Positions 40,257 through 47,665 of a stretch of DNA of 64,000 nucleotides are shown here, in pieces. Source of the DNA: a virus; the IMG/VR virus record IMGVR_UViG_3300042509_001467, positions 16,668 to 80,667 of that record. The stretch is one strand, 5' to 3'. Each line of letters begins with the position of its first letter. Position 1 is the first letter of the stretch. A program made the position numbers and the translations under genes. Under the pieces are notes generated by a model. The model was not told where the DNA came from and did not search any database. It worked only from the letters and a program-made list of their open reading frames with translations.

Positions 40257-40849
40257 ATAATCTATATCCCAGTCGCATTTTAGCGATTGACGTCGAAACA
40301 ACCGGGCTAAACTCCCAATACGACTACATTACTCAGATCGGCGCGGTAGTGATGGAGGACGGCAATATCGCTGGAGAGCCGTTCTATACCCGCGTACAAC
40401 CGAACCTAGGCAAAGCCAAGATCAGCCTTGAAGCCTTAGCGGTGCAATCTGGCGACATAACCACTCCAGAGGGATTCAAAGCCGCAACCGACCTCATGCA
40501 AGCGTGGGTTGACGCTCCAAGTGCAAAAGACGTTGCCGCGTTATTCGCTACATGGCTCGGCACTACTCCACCGCCGACGGTTGCCTTCAATGCGGGGTTC
40601 GACATGGGCTTTCTGTCTCAATGGATGTTCCAGCAGAAAGCCTCGTTTGGCAAAACCAATCTAAGCCCGATCACGATTTGCCCGATGGTGATGGCGAAAG
40701 CGGTCTACCCTGGCGGCAAGCAATACAACTTGGATGCAGTTCTTATTCTATGCGGTTTACCGCCACGTCCAAAAGCGCACGATGCGCTCCAAGACGCGAT
40801 TCTAGCTGGACAAGCCTACTTTGTATTGCGGGAGAAACTTAATGGCTGA
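40253..40849 (+). CDS. DEDDh 3'-5' exonuclease (DnaQ-like)
   Basis: 198 residues with ExoI AIDVETTG (D13, E15), ExoII FNAGFDMGF and ExoIII HDALQDA, the His-type fourth motif of DnaQ/RNase-T-like exonucleases. It may proofread, trim recombination ends or supply ssDNA for the annealing protein encoded next. ATGA overlap with the upstream gene; genome A has no such gene. Confidence 0.9.
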   Translation: MNNLYPSRILAIDVETTGLNSQYDYITQIGAVVMEDGNIAGEPFYTRVQPNLGKAKISLEALAVQSGDITTPEGFKAATDLMQAWVDAPSAKDVAALFATWLGTTPPPTVAFNAGFDMGFLSQWMFQQKASFGKTNLSPITICPMVMAKAVYPGGKQYNLDAVLILCGLPPRPKAHDALQDAILAGQAYFVLREKLNG

Positions 40850-41522
40850 TCCAAAAGCAGTAACCGAGAAGATTGTTGCGGTGGTTGAGCCGTCCAGTCT
40901 AGCCTACAAGCTCGGCAAAATCTCTCAGCACATCGGCACGATTGAGAAGAATGGCGAGAACAAGCACTTTAAGTTTATGTACCAAGCGTGGGACGACGTT
41001 CTGCCTCAGTTACGGGAAGCGTGTACCACCTTTAACGTTTGGATCGTGCCTACGATGCTTGAAACAAAGATGCACACGGGGAACGCTGGGAAGATGTTCT
41101 ACGAAGCCCGCGTAGCCCTTAGAGCCGTGGACATGGTAACGGGTGAATCTGAAACCGTGGAATGGGTAGGGTTAGCCGATGCAAGCGACGATAAAGCCCC
41201 TCAGAAGTGCGGAACTCAGGCATACAAGTACGCGGCATTAAAGCTGTTTATGATCCCTGCAAGGGATGACACGGATAGCGACGGACACGCGCCAAAAGCT
41301 GCACAACCAGCGGCGGCAAAGCCTACCGCGCTTGATACGTTTATCACCAAAGCTGGAGAGCCAGGAGAGGGCGATTTAGAGACGCTTAACAAGCTCTGCA
41401 TGGGTGACGACGGGGTGCTAGATAAAGCCGTCAGGAAGACGTTTCTAGTGAACGCAATGGCTAAAGGCGTGAAGACATGGGCGGCACTACTTGAAGGAAT
41501 CAGAGAAGACAAATTCAGTTAG
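40842..41522 (+). CDS. ERF-family ssDNA annealing recombinase
   Basis: 226 residues from the ATG at 40842 with GGGAGAAACTTA upstream. DASDDKAPQKCGTQAYKYAA followed by LKLFMIPARDDTDSD is the ERF signature. Ala/Pro-rich linker, then a small helical C-terminal domain, as in the A homologue. Works with the preceding exonuclease and the SSB and RusA encoded downstream in recombination. Confidence 0.88.
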   Translation: MADPKAVTEKIVAVVEPSSLAYKLGKISQHIGTIEKNGENKHFKFMYQAWDDVLPQLREACTTFNVWIVPTMLETKMHTGNAGKMFYEARVALRAVDMVTGESETVEWVGLADASDDKAPQKCGTQAYKYAALKLFMIPARDDTDSDGHAPKAAQPAAAKPTALDTFITKAGEPGEGDLETLNKLCMGDDGVLDKAVRKTFLVNAMAKGVKTWAALLEGIREDKFS

Positions 41523-41748
41523 ACATGACGGCGCGGATAACGAGTTTATCTACTTTAGCGTGAACTCCGAATCCCTGCCAAACACGACGTATTCGATTCT
41601 GATTGGACGGCATGACGGAACGGTGTTATGCGATTGCCCCGACGCAAGGTTTAGAACTCTCGTTGGCTACGTTCATAAGGAATCCACGACCTGTAAACAC
41701 GTCCGCAGATTGAAGCTGTGGATTGAGGAAAACATAAACAATGAATAG
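41491..41748 (+). CDS. SWIM-type zinc finger mini-protein (85 aa)
   Basis: Contains CDCPDARFRT...TTCKHVRR, the CxC...CxH pattern of SWIM zinc fingers, preceded by two strands. SWIM domains bind DNA or partner proteins, for example in recombination factors. No ATG is available; TTG at 41491 is the likely start, overlapping the ERF end. Coupling with ERF hints at a recombination accessory. Confidence 0.7.
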   Translation: MKESEKTNSVRHDGADNEFIYFSVNSESLPNTTYSILIGRHDGTVLCDCPDARFRTLVGYVHKESTTCKHVRRLKLWIEENINNE

Positions 41749-41941
41749 ATTCGTAACGTTACAAACCCCGTATGGTGGGAAGGTTGTAGTAAACGCCTTC
41801 AACATCCTTTACTTTCATAATTCACGCAATGACCGGGTAGAAATCTTTTTCTCGGGAATCGCTGAACCGCTGGAAGTTGAAGGTGATTATGATTCAGTCC
41901 GAGATGAAATCTGGAGCGAAATGGAGGAAGCAAATGGTTAA
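41741..41941 (+). CDS. FlbD-like small protein (66 aa)
   Basis: NRFVTLQTPYGGKVVVNAFN followed by ILYFHN and a second strand pair resembles the short FlbD-like beta fold. Acidic C-terminus (DYDSVRDEIWSEMEE). Lies between the SWIM protein and ssb with overlaps to both. Function unknown. Confidence 0.6.
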   Translation: MNRFVTLQTPYGGKVVVNAFNILYFHNSRNDRVEIFFSGIAEPLEVEGDYDSVRDEIWSEMEEANG

Positions 41942-42323
41942 TAGAGTAGTGATAGTTGGACGCCTAACCCGCGATCCTGAAATGAAAACCACCAGCACGG
42001 GTAAAGCCGTTGTTGAAATCTCCGTAGCGGTGACAAAGAAGTTTAAGCCGCAAGACGGTTCACCGGACGCTGACTTTTTCCGGGTTCAGGCGTGGGAGAA
42101 AACCGCCGAGTACATCAGCAACTACCTTACTAAAGGTCGGCTGGTAGCCGTGGATGGACGCCTAACCACCCGTAAATGGACAAAGGACGGGATTGAGCGT
42201 GAGGTTGTGGAGATTGTCGCTGATTCGGTGCAATCTCTGGATAGCCCAAAGGATGACGCGCCAAAGACGAAAGGTACTTCAAAGGTTGCCGCCGACATCG
42301 AAGACATCTTCGCAGACGAATAA
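41934..42323 (+). CDS. ssb: Single-stranded DNA-binding protein
   Basis: 129 residues from the ATG at 41934 (GGAGGAAGCAA upstream). Same MVNRVVIVGRLTRDPE start, DADFF.V.AWEKTAE core and REVVEIVADSVQSLD stretch as SSB of genome A, with an acidic tail (IEDIFADE). Binds ssDNA during replication and recombination. Longer in-frame starts are rejected by homology. Confidence 0.95.
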   Translation: MVNRVVIVGRLTRDPEMKTTSTGKAVVEISVAVTKKFKPQDGSPDADFFRVQAWEKTAEYISNYLTKGRLVAVDGRLTTRKWTKDGIEREVVEIVADSVQSLDSPKDDAPKTKGTSKVAADIEDIFADE

Positions 42324-42335
42324 GGAAAAACAACT

Positions 42336-42686
42336 ATGTCAAAAAACTTTTACCAAACCCCCGCCGGGATGAAGGCGATTGAAAAATTTATCACTATTGA
42401 GGCAGATATTCCAGACGCTGACGGCTATTGGATTCGGCATCATAAAGAAAGAGGCTCATGGGCTATCTGCGAGGTGGAGATGCTCAACGAAAGCAGGGCG
42501 CACATTACGACTGGCGCACCTAGCAAATACTCCTATGTACTCAAGCCCATTGACGCGAACAGTGATAAGGTTACTTATACTGGACCGTTTAAGCAGCTTA
42601 AAGAGGCTTCGATTTACCGCAAGGCGTTTCAACCAAGCGATGATGTTGTGCGGAGTTTGGCGCGAAATCTGGAGGCGGCATCGTGA
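42336..42686 (+). CDS. Hypothetical protein (116 aa)
   Basis: Alpha/beta protein with a basic WIRHHKERGSWAI patch; good RBS (AAGGAAAAACA). Ends where the rusA GTG start overlaps. No family recognised. Confidence 0.65.
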   Translation: MSKNFYQTPAGMKAIEKFITIEADIPDADGYWIRHHKERGSWAICEVEMLNESRAHITTGAPSKYSYVLKPIDANSDKVTYTGPFKQLKEASIYRKAFQPSDDVVRSLARNLEAAS

Positions 42687-43069
42687 CCACAATTACCGTA
42701 CCGCCACCAAGCCGAGTCCTAAGCCCTAACGGTGATAAGCACCATTGGACTAAGGTTAGCAAAGCAAAAAAGGAGCATCGTTCACTCGTTGCTATTTTAG
42801 CTAAACAACAACAAGCCGCTCCCATATCGGGGGCGGTTGAGATACAAGTAGATTGGTACATGGCGAACAAATCCTTTTATTGCCCGATGGACAATCAAAA
42901 CGCCATCTCCGCATTGAAAGCCGCTATTGACGGCATTGTGGACGCGGGGATCATTGAGGACGATAATCGTAAGATTGTCAAGGCAATCTACCCTGTTACG
43001 CTATACCGAACGCGCAAAGAGCATCAGGGCAGAAGTGAAGTAGTGTTCACGATTCGGAGGGCGGCATGA
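42683..43069 (+). CDS. RusA-family Holliday junction resolvase, GTG start
   Basis: 128 residues. PMDNQNAISALKAAIDGIVD then AGIIEDDNRKIV carries the RusA Asp pattern (D in MDNQN, D in the AIDGI helix, DD in IEDDN). Begins with GTG overlapping the previous stop. Counterpart of 5575-5967 in A. Confidence 0.9.
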   Translation: MTTITVPPPSRVLSPNGDKHHWTKVSKAKKEHRSLVAILAKQQQAAPISGAVEIQVDWYMANKSFYCPMDNQNAISALKAAIDGIVDAGIIEDDNRKIVKAIYPVTLYRTRKEHQGRSEVVFTIRRAA

Positions 43070-43431
43070 GCAATCCTTTTTTTGCCGAGTTTTTCGGAGT
43101 AGGTAATTTAGCTGAGGCGCAAAAGTTTACGCGAAGTGAGCAAACACCTTATGATGACCGGATGCCCGAGACTGACCACTTTGAGAACCATCCCGTAGGT
43201 ATTCGGATGTTCGATGCCACGGCGCGTCCTGTTGGTAGACCAAGAGGCAGAGGAGGGGTTCACCGTGTACCTTTGACGACGTTAGAGCAAAGCATCTGGG
43301 ATCAGGTGCAGGAGGGAATTGCTCCAAGGTTTATTGCCGAGAATCACGGCTTAACTTGGAGCCAAGGACAAAAGGAAATTGTCCGGATTAAGGGCAAGAT
43401 GCTCATGCGAGAAAGGAGAGCAAGAAAATGA
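43066..43431 (+). CDS. AT-hook plus helix-turn-helix DNA-binding protein (121 aa)
   Basis: Central VGRPRGRGG is an AT-hook (GRP core with flanking Arg), which grips the minor groove of AT-rich DNA. The C-terminal 45 residues (LTTLEQSIWDQVQEGIAPRF then IAENHGLTWSQGQKEI) follow the LuxR/GerE- or sigma-region-4-like HTH layout. It overlaps the sigma-factor gene by ATGA, so the two are probably made together and may act together in switching transcription. Confidence 0.75.
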   Translation: MSNPFFAEFFGVGNLAEAQKFTRSEQTPYDDRMPETDHFENHPVGIRMFDATARPVGRPRGRGGVHRVPLTTLEQSIWDQVQEGIAPRFIAENHGLTWSQGQKEIVRIKGKMLMRERRARK

Positions 43432-44018
43432 AAGATATTTATATTTCCCGTGAGGAATTGTACGTACCATGTCCAAGCCCGGAGTATGACCGCGTGTTTG
43501 AGAAGCTAATGAATAAATGGTGGAAGCCTTTATTGAGTTATGCCTACGATCTGGCGAAACGGTTTGAAGTGGCGCGTGAGCTTCACACAGACGCAATGGC
43601 TAAGATGTGGCGCAACCGTCATAAGTTAGCGCGGCTTTATAACTTCTATAAGTGGGCTAAACAGTTGATGCAACGCCTTTACATTGACGAGATGCGTAGA
43701 TTTTGGGCGCATCAAAGGCATATTTTTGACGGGTTTAAGTCGTCGGATGATGACTCGGAAACCTTCCCTGGCGAACTAACCATTTACACAGACAATGGCA
43801 GGTTCAGTAAATCCATACAAGACGCAATCTTTGTAACTCAGCTTACAAGTTTACTTACTGACGAAGAAAGGGCGATTGTGAAACTCACTTACTCTGACCA
43901 ACTTAGCGCGGATGACGCGGCAAAGGAATTGAATATCACCACTCCAGCACTTAAAAGCAAACTCTACCGGAGCCTAAGAAAAATGAAGCAAATCAGCGGG
44001 GCGGCTGGATATGTTTGA
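43428..44018 (+). CDS. ECF-like sigma-70 family factor
   Basis: 196 residues. The first 95 resemble sigma region 2 (KWWKPLLSYAYDLAKRFEVA and the LYIDEMRRFW helix). Residues about 140-190 form region 4: LTDEERAIVKLTYSDQLSAD then DAAKELNITTPALKSKLYRS, an HTH for the -35 element. No region 3. A phage-borne sigma factor would redirect host RNA polymerase to phage promoters, plausibly to the virion operon. AGGAGAGCAAGAAA precedes the ATG. Confidence 0.82.
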   Translation: MKDIYISREELYVPCPSPEYDRVFEKLMNKWWKPLLSYAYDLAKRFEVARELHTDAMAKMWRNRHKLARLYNFYKWAKQLMQRLYIDEMRRFWAHQRHIFDGFKSSDDDSETFPGELTIYTDNGRFSKSIQDAIFVTQLTSLLTDEERAIVKLTYSDQLSADDAAKELNITTPALKSKLYRSLRKMKQISGAAGYV

Positions 44019-45321
44019 CGAATACATTCCCGTACACTCGAAAGAAGCGGAGATGTGCGTTCTTGGCTCAATGATGCTATCTGAGAAGGCAATCTCTGAG
44101 GTGGCGCAACTGATCACTGCTGAGGACTTTTACCAACCAAGTCATAAGCTAGTGTTTCAGGCGATCCAGCAGCTTGCCGCTAAGGGTTCAGCCGCCGACC
44201 TGGTAACCGTCCGAAACTCTCTGCAAGAATCGGGCAGCCTCGAAATGTGCGGTGGCGTCCCGTACTTGGTCGAGGTCGCCAACTCCACACCGAGCGCACT
44301 TAACGCGAGAGAGTACGCGGAGATTGTCAAGGAAAAATCTTTGATGCGAAGCCTTGAATCGGCGGGACAAGAGATAATCAGGCTATCGCGTGATCCAGAG
44401 CTATCTATCAGCCAGCGGGTAGACAAGTCGCTTGACCATATCGTAGCCGTGGCGAACAACAAGCCGAGCGCGGTAAGCAGGTCATCAATCCACGACGTTA
44501 GCACGAGGGTACTTGCGGACGTTGACGAGATGTTTGACACGGGCATACCTAAGCAAGGCATAAGCAGCACGTTCAGGGGCATTGACTACTACACGGGCGG
44601 AATATACCCGGGCGAATACTGGATTATCGGAGCCAAGCCCGGAATGGGTAAAACCGCCATGCTCATCTCTATGGCAATCGCCCTGGCTAAGTCTGGCGTT
44701 CGCGTGATGATCTTTAGTCTTGAAATGACAGACGAGCAACTTACCATCAGAGCCATTAGCCAAAGATCGGGAGTACCCGTAAACGTCATCAGGAAGCCCA
44801 TTAAGACCGATGCGGAGTACAACCGGGTGAGAGACGCGGCAGAAGAGTTGAGAACGCTTCCTATCGAAATTATTGATGCAAGCGGAATGACCATCGAAGG
44901 CGTCACGGCGCTAGTGAAAGGTTTGCACCAGAACGAACTTCCGGGCGTGGCGATGATTGATTATCTCCAGCTACTTAAAAGCACGAAGCAATTCAGGGGG
45001 GAAACTGAACTTATGTCGCACGTTAGCTCATCAGTGAGAGAACTTGCTAAGGCTACGCAAGTACCCTTTATCGGTCTGGCACAACTTAGGCGCGATGATG
45101 CAAAGGCTCCAGAGAAACGACCAGGGCTTTACGACCTGAAAAACACCAGCCAATTTGAGCAGGATGGACACGTTATCGGGTTTCTCCACCGGGACAAGGA
45201 GTACCAAAACGCAACCGTGCCTATGGAGTTTATTATTGCCAAGAATCGAAACGGTGAGGTCGGAACCGTCACTCTCGGGTTTATTAAGCAAACAACTCAG
45301 GTGGTGAATCCTGCCGTGTGA
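44011..45321 (+). CDS. dnaB: Replicative DNA helicase DnaB
   Basis: 436 residues, full DnaB layout: N-terminal helical domain (SKEAEMCVLGSMMLSE, later YAEIVKEKSLMRSL), linker, and RecA-like motor with Walker A GAKPGMGKT (about 207-215), FSLEMTDEQL, MIDYLQLL as Walker B and the C-terminal RNGEVGTV arm. Hexameric 5'-3' helicase for the phage fork. It lies one gene upstream of the O-like initiator. Confidence 0.95.
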   Translation: MFDEYIPVHSKEAEMCVLGSMMLSEKAISEVAQLITAEDFYQPSHKLVFQAIQQLAAKGSAADLVTVRNSLQESGSLEMCGGVPYLVEVANSTPSALNAREYAEIVKEKSLMRSLESAGQEIIRLSRDPELSISQRVDKSLDHIVAVANNKPSAVSRSSIHDVSTRVLADVDEMFDTGIPKQGISSTFRGIDYYTGGIYPGEYWIIGAKPGMGKTAMLISMAIALAKSGVRVMIFSLEMTDEQLTIRAISQRSGVPVNVIRKPIKTDAEYNRVRDAAEELRTLPIEIIDASGMTIEGVTALVKGLHQNELPGVAMIDYLQLLKSTKQFRGETELMSHVSSSVRELAKATQVPFIGLAQLRRDDAKAPEKRPGLYDLKNTSQFEQDGHVIGFLHRDKEYQNATVPMEFIIAKNRNGEVGTVTLGFIKQTTQVVNPAV

Positions 45322-45365
45322 TAACGAATAACGAACCCACTGAAACTATTTTCACCCGGATATTG

Positions 45366-45371
45366 TATATT
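45366..45371 (+). promoter_or_regulatory. Candidate -10 element placed for a leaderless transcript
   Basis: TATATT with only five bases to the ATG at 45377 and no Shine-Dalgarno between. No clear -35 at normal spacing. Matches the arrangement at 39725-39739, so a second leaderless regulator unit is suspected. Confidence 0.4.
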
Positions 45372-45376
45372 TAGAT

Positions 45377-45691
45377 ATGGAAAGAATTTTACCTAAACAA
45401 GTTTACATAAACTTTGAAGCGACTCGGAAAATGGCTGGGAAGGGCAGGGACTCTGGATACCTTACTGGCATAGCAATTTATTTCGGAATGAGGTTTGTTG
45501 CAACGGTCCCAGAAATCGCTTCAAAGCTAAAGGTAACCCCTAGGACAGTTTATGGGTTTCTCAACAGGAATGATGGTGGAGCCATCACGGTAAACCGTAG
45601 AGCTGCACAAGACGGCGGGACGTTGCCGTCCGAGTACGTTCTGAATACAGACTTTATTAGATTGGACATGGAAGAAGATGGACAAGGTTAA
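45377..45691 (+). CDS. HTH protein upstream of the replication initiator (104 aa)
   Basis: ATVPEIASKLKVTPRTVYGF is a helix-turn-helix, with a basic N-terminus and an acidic tail. No RBS; a -10-like box sits directly before the start. Its 3' end overlaps the initiator gene. Likely a regulator of replication genes. Confidence 0.68.
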   Translation: MERILPKQVYINFEATRKMAGKGRDSGYLTGIAIYFGMRFVATVPEIASKLKVTPRTVYGFLNRNDGGAITVNRRAAQDGGTLPSEYVLNTDFIRLDMEEDGQG

Positions 45692-46547
45692 ATCCGAAAT
45701 GGTGGCACTGATTCCGTTTTGGGTGCTTCAGGTTTGCGAAAACAACCAGTATCTTGCGGTTTACTCAGCCTTAAAGTCATTCACCAGCGCAGATCAGCAG
45801 GCGTTCCCGTCTCGGGCTAGGATTGCGAAACGCGCCAGGGTGAGCGTCGTTACTGTGGCTAGGGCGTTGAAGTTTTTTCAGGAGGTTGGAGCCGTCGTGG
45901 TCGAACACCAGTACCACAACAATATGCAGACCGTTTCGCTTTACACGATGCTCATAGACCGACCCAAGAAGTACGAAAATCTGCGCTTCAAAGACCAGCA
46001 AGACGGTGTATCTCCAGAGACACAGCGGTGTATCTCCAGTGATCTACCCGGTATATCTCCCCAGATACACAGAACTAAATCCATAGAACTAGAACCAATT
46101 AAAGAAAAAGAAAAAATACTAAAAGAAAAAGAACCCACGCCAAAAGCAGAGGTCGTTGAAGAGTTTGTTGCCAAGGTAAGAGCCATCTACCCCAAGCGGA
46201 GCGGGAACATGGGATGGAAGTATTTCACTCAAAGAGCCGCGACTCATTTCAAGACTGCCAAGAGTAAAGATGATTTTCTCTTAGCGGTTGCGAACTACAA
46301 GAAAGAGTGCGCCGAGCTTGGAAGGGGTCCAGATTTTATAAAGCAGCCAGCCTCATTCATAGCCGCACACTACGACTACATCACCTCACCCCAGGAGCAA
46401 GAATCCGTCTTTGATGGGGTTAAGTTTGAATCAGGGTGGGGCGATACTCCAAGTAAGCAAGTCAAAATTGCGCCCTGGTCGGAAATGAAGTCTCAGCCAT
46501 CAAGAAAGGTACTCACGATGGATGATGTAGACACGGCGCGGGAATAG
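45678..46547 (+). CDS. Lambda-O-like replication initiator (289 aa)
   Basis: The N-terminal 110 residues contain a winged helix-turn-helix (FPSRARIAKRARVSVVTVAR followed by ALKFFQEVGAVVVE) as in phage replication initiators. A disordered linker (residues about 112-155) is coded by the iterons and A-rich tract of the origin; the C-terminal part (VRAIYPKRSGNMGWKYF, then FIKQPASFIAAHYDY) resembles initiator C-domains that contact helicase or loader. By analogy with lambda O it binds the origin within its own gene and brings in DnaB. Confidence 0.8.
   Translation: MDKVKSEMVALIPFWVLQVCENNQYLAVYSALKSFTSADQQAFPSRARIAKRARVSVVTVARALKFFQEVGAVVVEHQYHNNMQTVSLYTMLIDRPKKYENLRFKDQQDGVSPETQRCISSDLPGISPQIHRTKSIELEPIKEKEKILKEKEPTPKAEVVEEFVAKVRAIYPKRSGNMGWKYFTQRAATHFKTAKSKDDFLLAVANYKKECAELGRGPDFIKQPASFIAAHYDYITSPQEQESVFDGVKFESGWGDTPSKQVKIAPWSEMKSQPSRKVLTMDDVDTARE
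46004..46133 (+). other. ori: Replication origin: three iterons plus A-rich unwinding tract
   Basis: Iterons CGGTGTATCTCCAGAGACAC (46004), CGGTGTATCTCCAGTGATCT (46026) and CGGTATATCTCCCCAGATAC (46049), each extended by A, repeat every 22-23 bases (two helical turns). Two are imperfect dyads (TGTATCTC/GAGACACA). Directly after comes an A-rich, purine-biased stretch (46099-46133) typical of a DNA-unwinding element. Inside the initiator gene, as in lambda. Confidence 0.8.
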
Positions 46548-46654
46548 AATTGCCCCGTTTTGCCGTCTACGCGCTGTTTCTAGGCGTTCTGATGCCCTTC
46601 CCGTCTCTGAACACGGGTGGCAAAGTAGAGGCGGCTTAAACGCGAAAAACAAAA

Positions 46655-46675
46655 CCCCGCCCTAATTGGGCGAGG
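46655..46675. terminator. Bidirectional intrinsic terminator
   Basis: CCCCGCCC (46655-46662) pairs with GGGCGAGG (46668-46675), 7 of 8, around TAATT. On the minus strand it is followed by TTTTGTTTTT, and on the plus strand by TGTTTCGTTGTTT. It ends the leftward accessory block and probably the rightward replication operon. Confidence 0.8.
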
Positions 46676-46805
46676 TGTTTCGTTGTTTGGCTAAGAAGCG
46701 GGATATTCTAGCAGCTTCCTCGGGGGTGCAAACCCACCAGTATTGTTTCGATCCTGGTGGGTGTTTGCGAGGGCGTCCTCGTGGTTTCTTTGGCGGTTCG
46801 GTCAT
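46662..46805 (-). CDS. AT-hook mini-protein (47 aa)
   Basis: MTEPPKKPRGRPRKHPPGSK is a near-perfect AT-hook (PRGRPRK), followed by YWWVCTPEEAARISRFLAKQ and a short tail. The ATG overlaps the stop of the upstream gene as ATGA, and the stop lies in the terminator stem. Likely a minor-groove-binding regulator or architectural peptide. Confidence 0.75.
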   Translation of the reverse strand: MTEPPKKPRGRPRKHPPGSKQYWWVCTPEEAARISRFLAKQRNTSPN

Positions 46806-47038
46806 GGATTCCATTCCAAGATTCCAGGGTTTTCACCTGTGTCTACGTCACCAGGCACTACTCCTGCAATTAAGCTCAATGGAATTTCTACTGGGGTTCG
46901 ATTTGCGCCGCAGTTTCTGACGATTGCGACTAAATCATCTTGCCCATCACTGTGAGGGATTGAGAACGAATGAGCTTTGTACCATGTCGTTTCGTCTTTC
47001 CATGTGATGCCTACTAGAATGTTTTGTGGTTGGTTCAT
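46802..47038 (-). CDS. Hypothetical protein (78 aa)
   Basis: ATG at 47038 overlaps the upstream stop (ATGA); a longer start is rejected. Begins MNQPQNILVGITWKDETTWY, beta-rich, with Pro/Gly-rich C-terminus. No family recognised. Confidence 0.65.
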   Translation of the reverse strand: MNQPQNILVGITWKDETTWYKAHSFSIPHSDGQDDLVAIVRNCGANRTPVEIPLSLIAGVVPGDVDTGENPGILEWNP

Positions 47039-47241
47039 TGATTTCCTCCGTAAACGTAAGCCGCCTTGCACTCCATGAATTGAGTTTGGGTTACCGATGA
47101 TCCACACTCTTCACGAATGGCGTTCACGTCGGCAGATCGTCCAGCACCAGGGATGCTGAAATAGTGGCAGAGAATGAAGATGAATGCAGAGGCTAGAAAG
47201 ATGCCTAGCGTGGCGAGTAGAGTTAGTTCGATTTTATTCAT
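47035..47241 (-). CDS. Small membrane or secreted protein with Cys pair (68 aa)
   Basis: Short N-terminus, hydrophobic helix (LTLLATLGIFLASAFIFILC), then a polar tail with two Cys (EECGSSVTQTQFMECKAAYV) that could form a disulfide outside the membrane. The leader TAGGTAAAACCAA sits just after a hairpin. Possible membrane-located accessory or exclusion protein; unknown. Confidence 0.68.
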   Translation of the reverse strand: MNKIELTLLATLGIFLASAFIFILCHYFSIPGAGRSADVNAIREECGSSVTQTQFMECKAAYVYGGNQ

Positions 47242-47254
47242 TTGGTTTTACCTA

Positions 47255-47288
47255 ACCTCTTTTCGAGGTCGAGGGAGCGAACCCCCTC
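47255..47288 (-). promoter_or_regulatory. Leader hairpins before 47,035-47,241
   Basis: On the minus strand GAGGG/CCCTC (47288-47271) is followed by ACCTC/GAGGT with a GAAAA loop (47269-47255), then TAGGTAAAACCAA and ATG. The second stem ends just before the ribosome site. Confidence 0.5.
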
Positions 47289-47298
47289 CGCACGGTTT

Positions 47299-47598
47299 TC
47301 ACGCCTCGGATTGTTCAGCTTGACCCCAGTCTTTACACAAGTCGTTCCAAATGTCGTAGGTGTCGTTGTCACCAGGGCAAACTTCAAAGGGCTTGCCCAT
47401 GTCGTAGTTAAAGCAAGTGATTTGAACTTGCTTACCTGATTCTAGGCTTCGGTCAATGCTAATCTTAATGATTGCGTGATGGGCGCTAAATCTGCTTGTA
47501 TACTTGCCGCATTCCGAGTGGACGGCTTTAATCACGTTACCTAGTTGCAGATCAGAAGCGGAGCAGGAAAATGTTGAGTGGGAGATAGATGTTTTCAT
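47299..47598 (-). CDS. Hypothetical protein (99 aa)
   Basis: Begins MKTSISHSTFSCSASDLQLG; beta-rich with four Cys and an acidic C-terminal helix. AAAGGTAAAACCAA leader. No signal peptide is convincing. Function unknown. Confidence 0.65.
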   Translation of the reverse strand: MKTSISHSTFSCSASDLQLGNVIKAVHSECGKYTSRFSAHHAIIKISIDRSLESGKQVQITCFNYDMGKPFEVCPGDNDTYDIWNDLCKDWGQAEQSEA

Positions 47599-47647
47599 TT
47601 GGTTTTACCTTTGCCTGGCTCTTCAGTTAGGGGCGGCAATCCCTAAG

Positions 47648-47659
47648 ACCCCGAAGGGT
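47648..47659 (-). other. UUCG tetraloop hairpin in leader of 47,299-47,598
   Basis: On the minus strand ACCC-TTCG-GGGT forms a stable C(UUCG)G hairpin, followed by a second weaker TTAGGG/CCCTAA stem before the ribosome site of the next gene. Confidence 0.5.
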
Positions 47660-47665
47660 TTCGCC

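Noticed and set aside
46666-46920. Rightward 84-aa open frame
   Set aside because: It begins beside the terminator and lies antisense to the AT-hook gene and the 78-aa gene, both backed by overlaps; composition is not coding-like.
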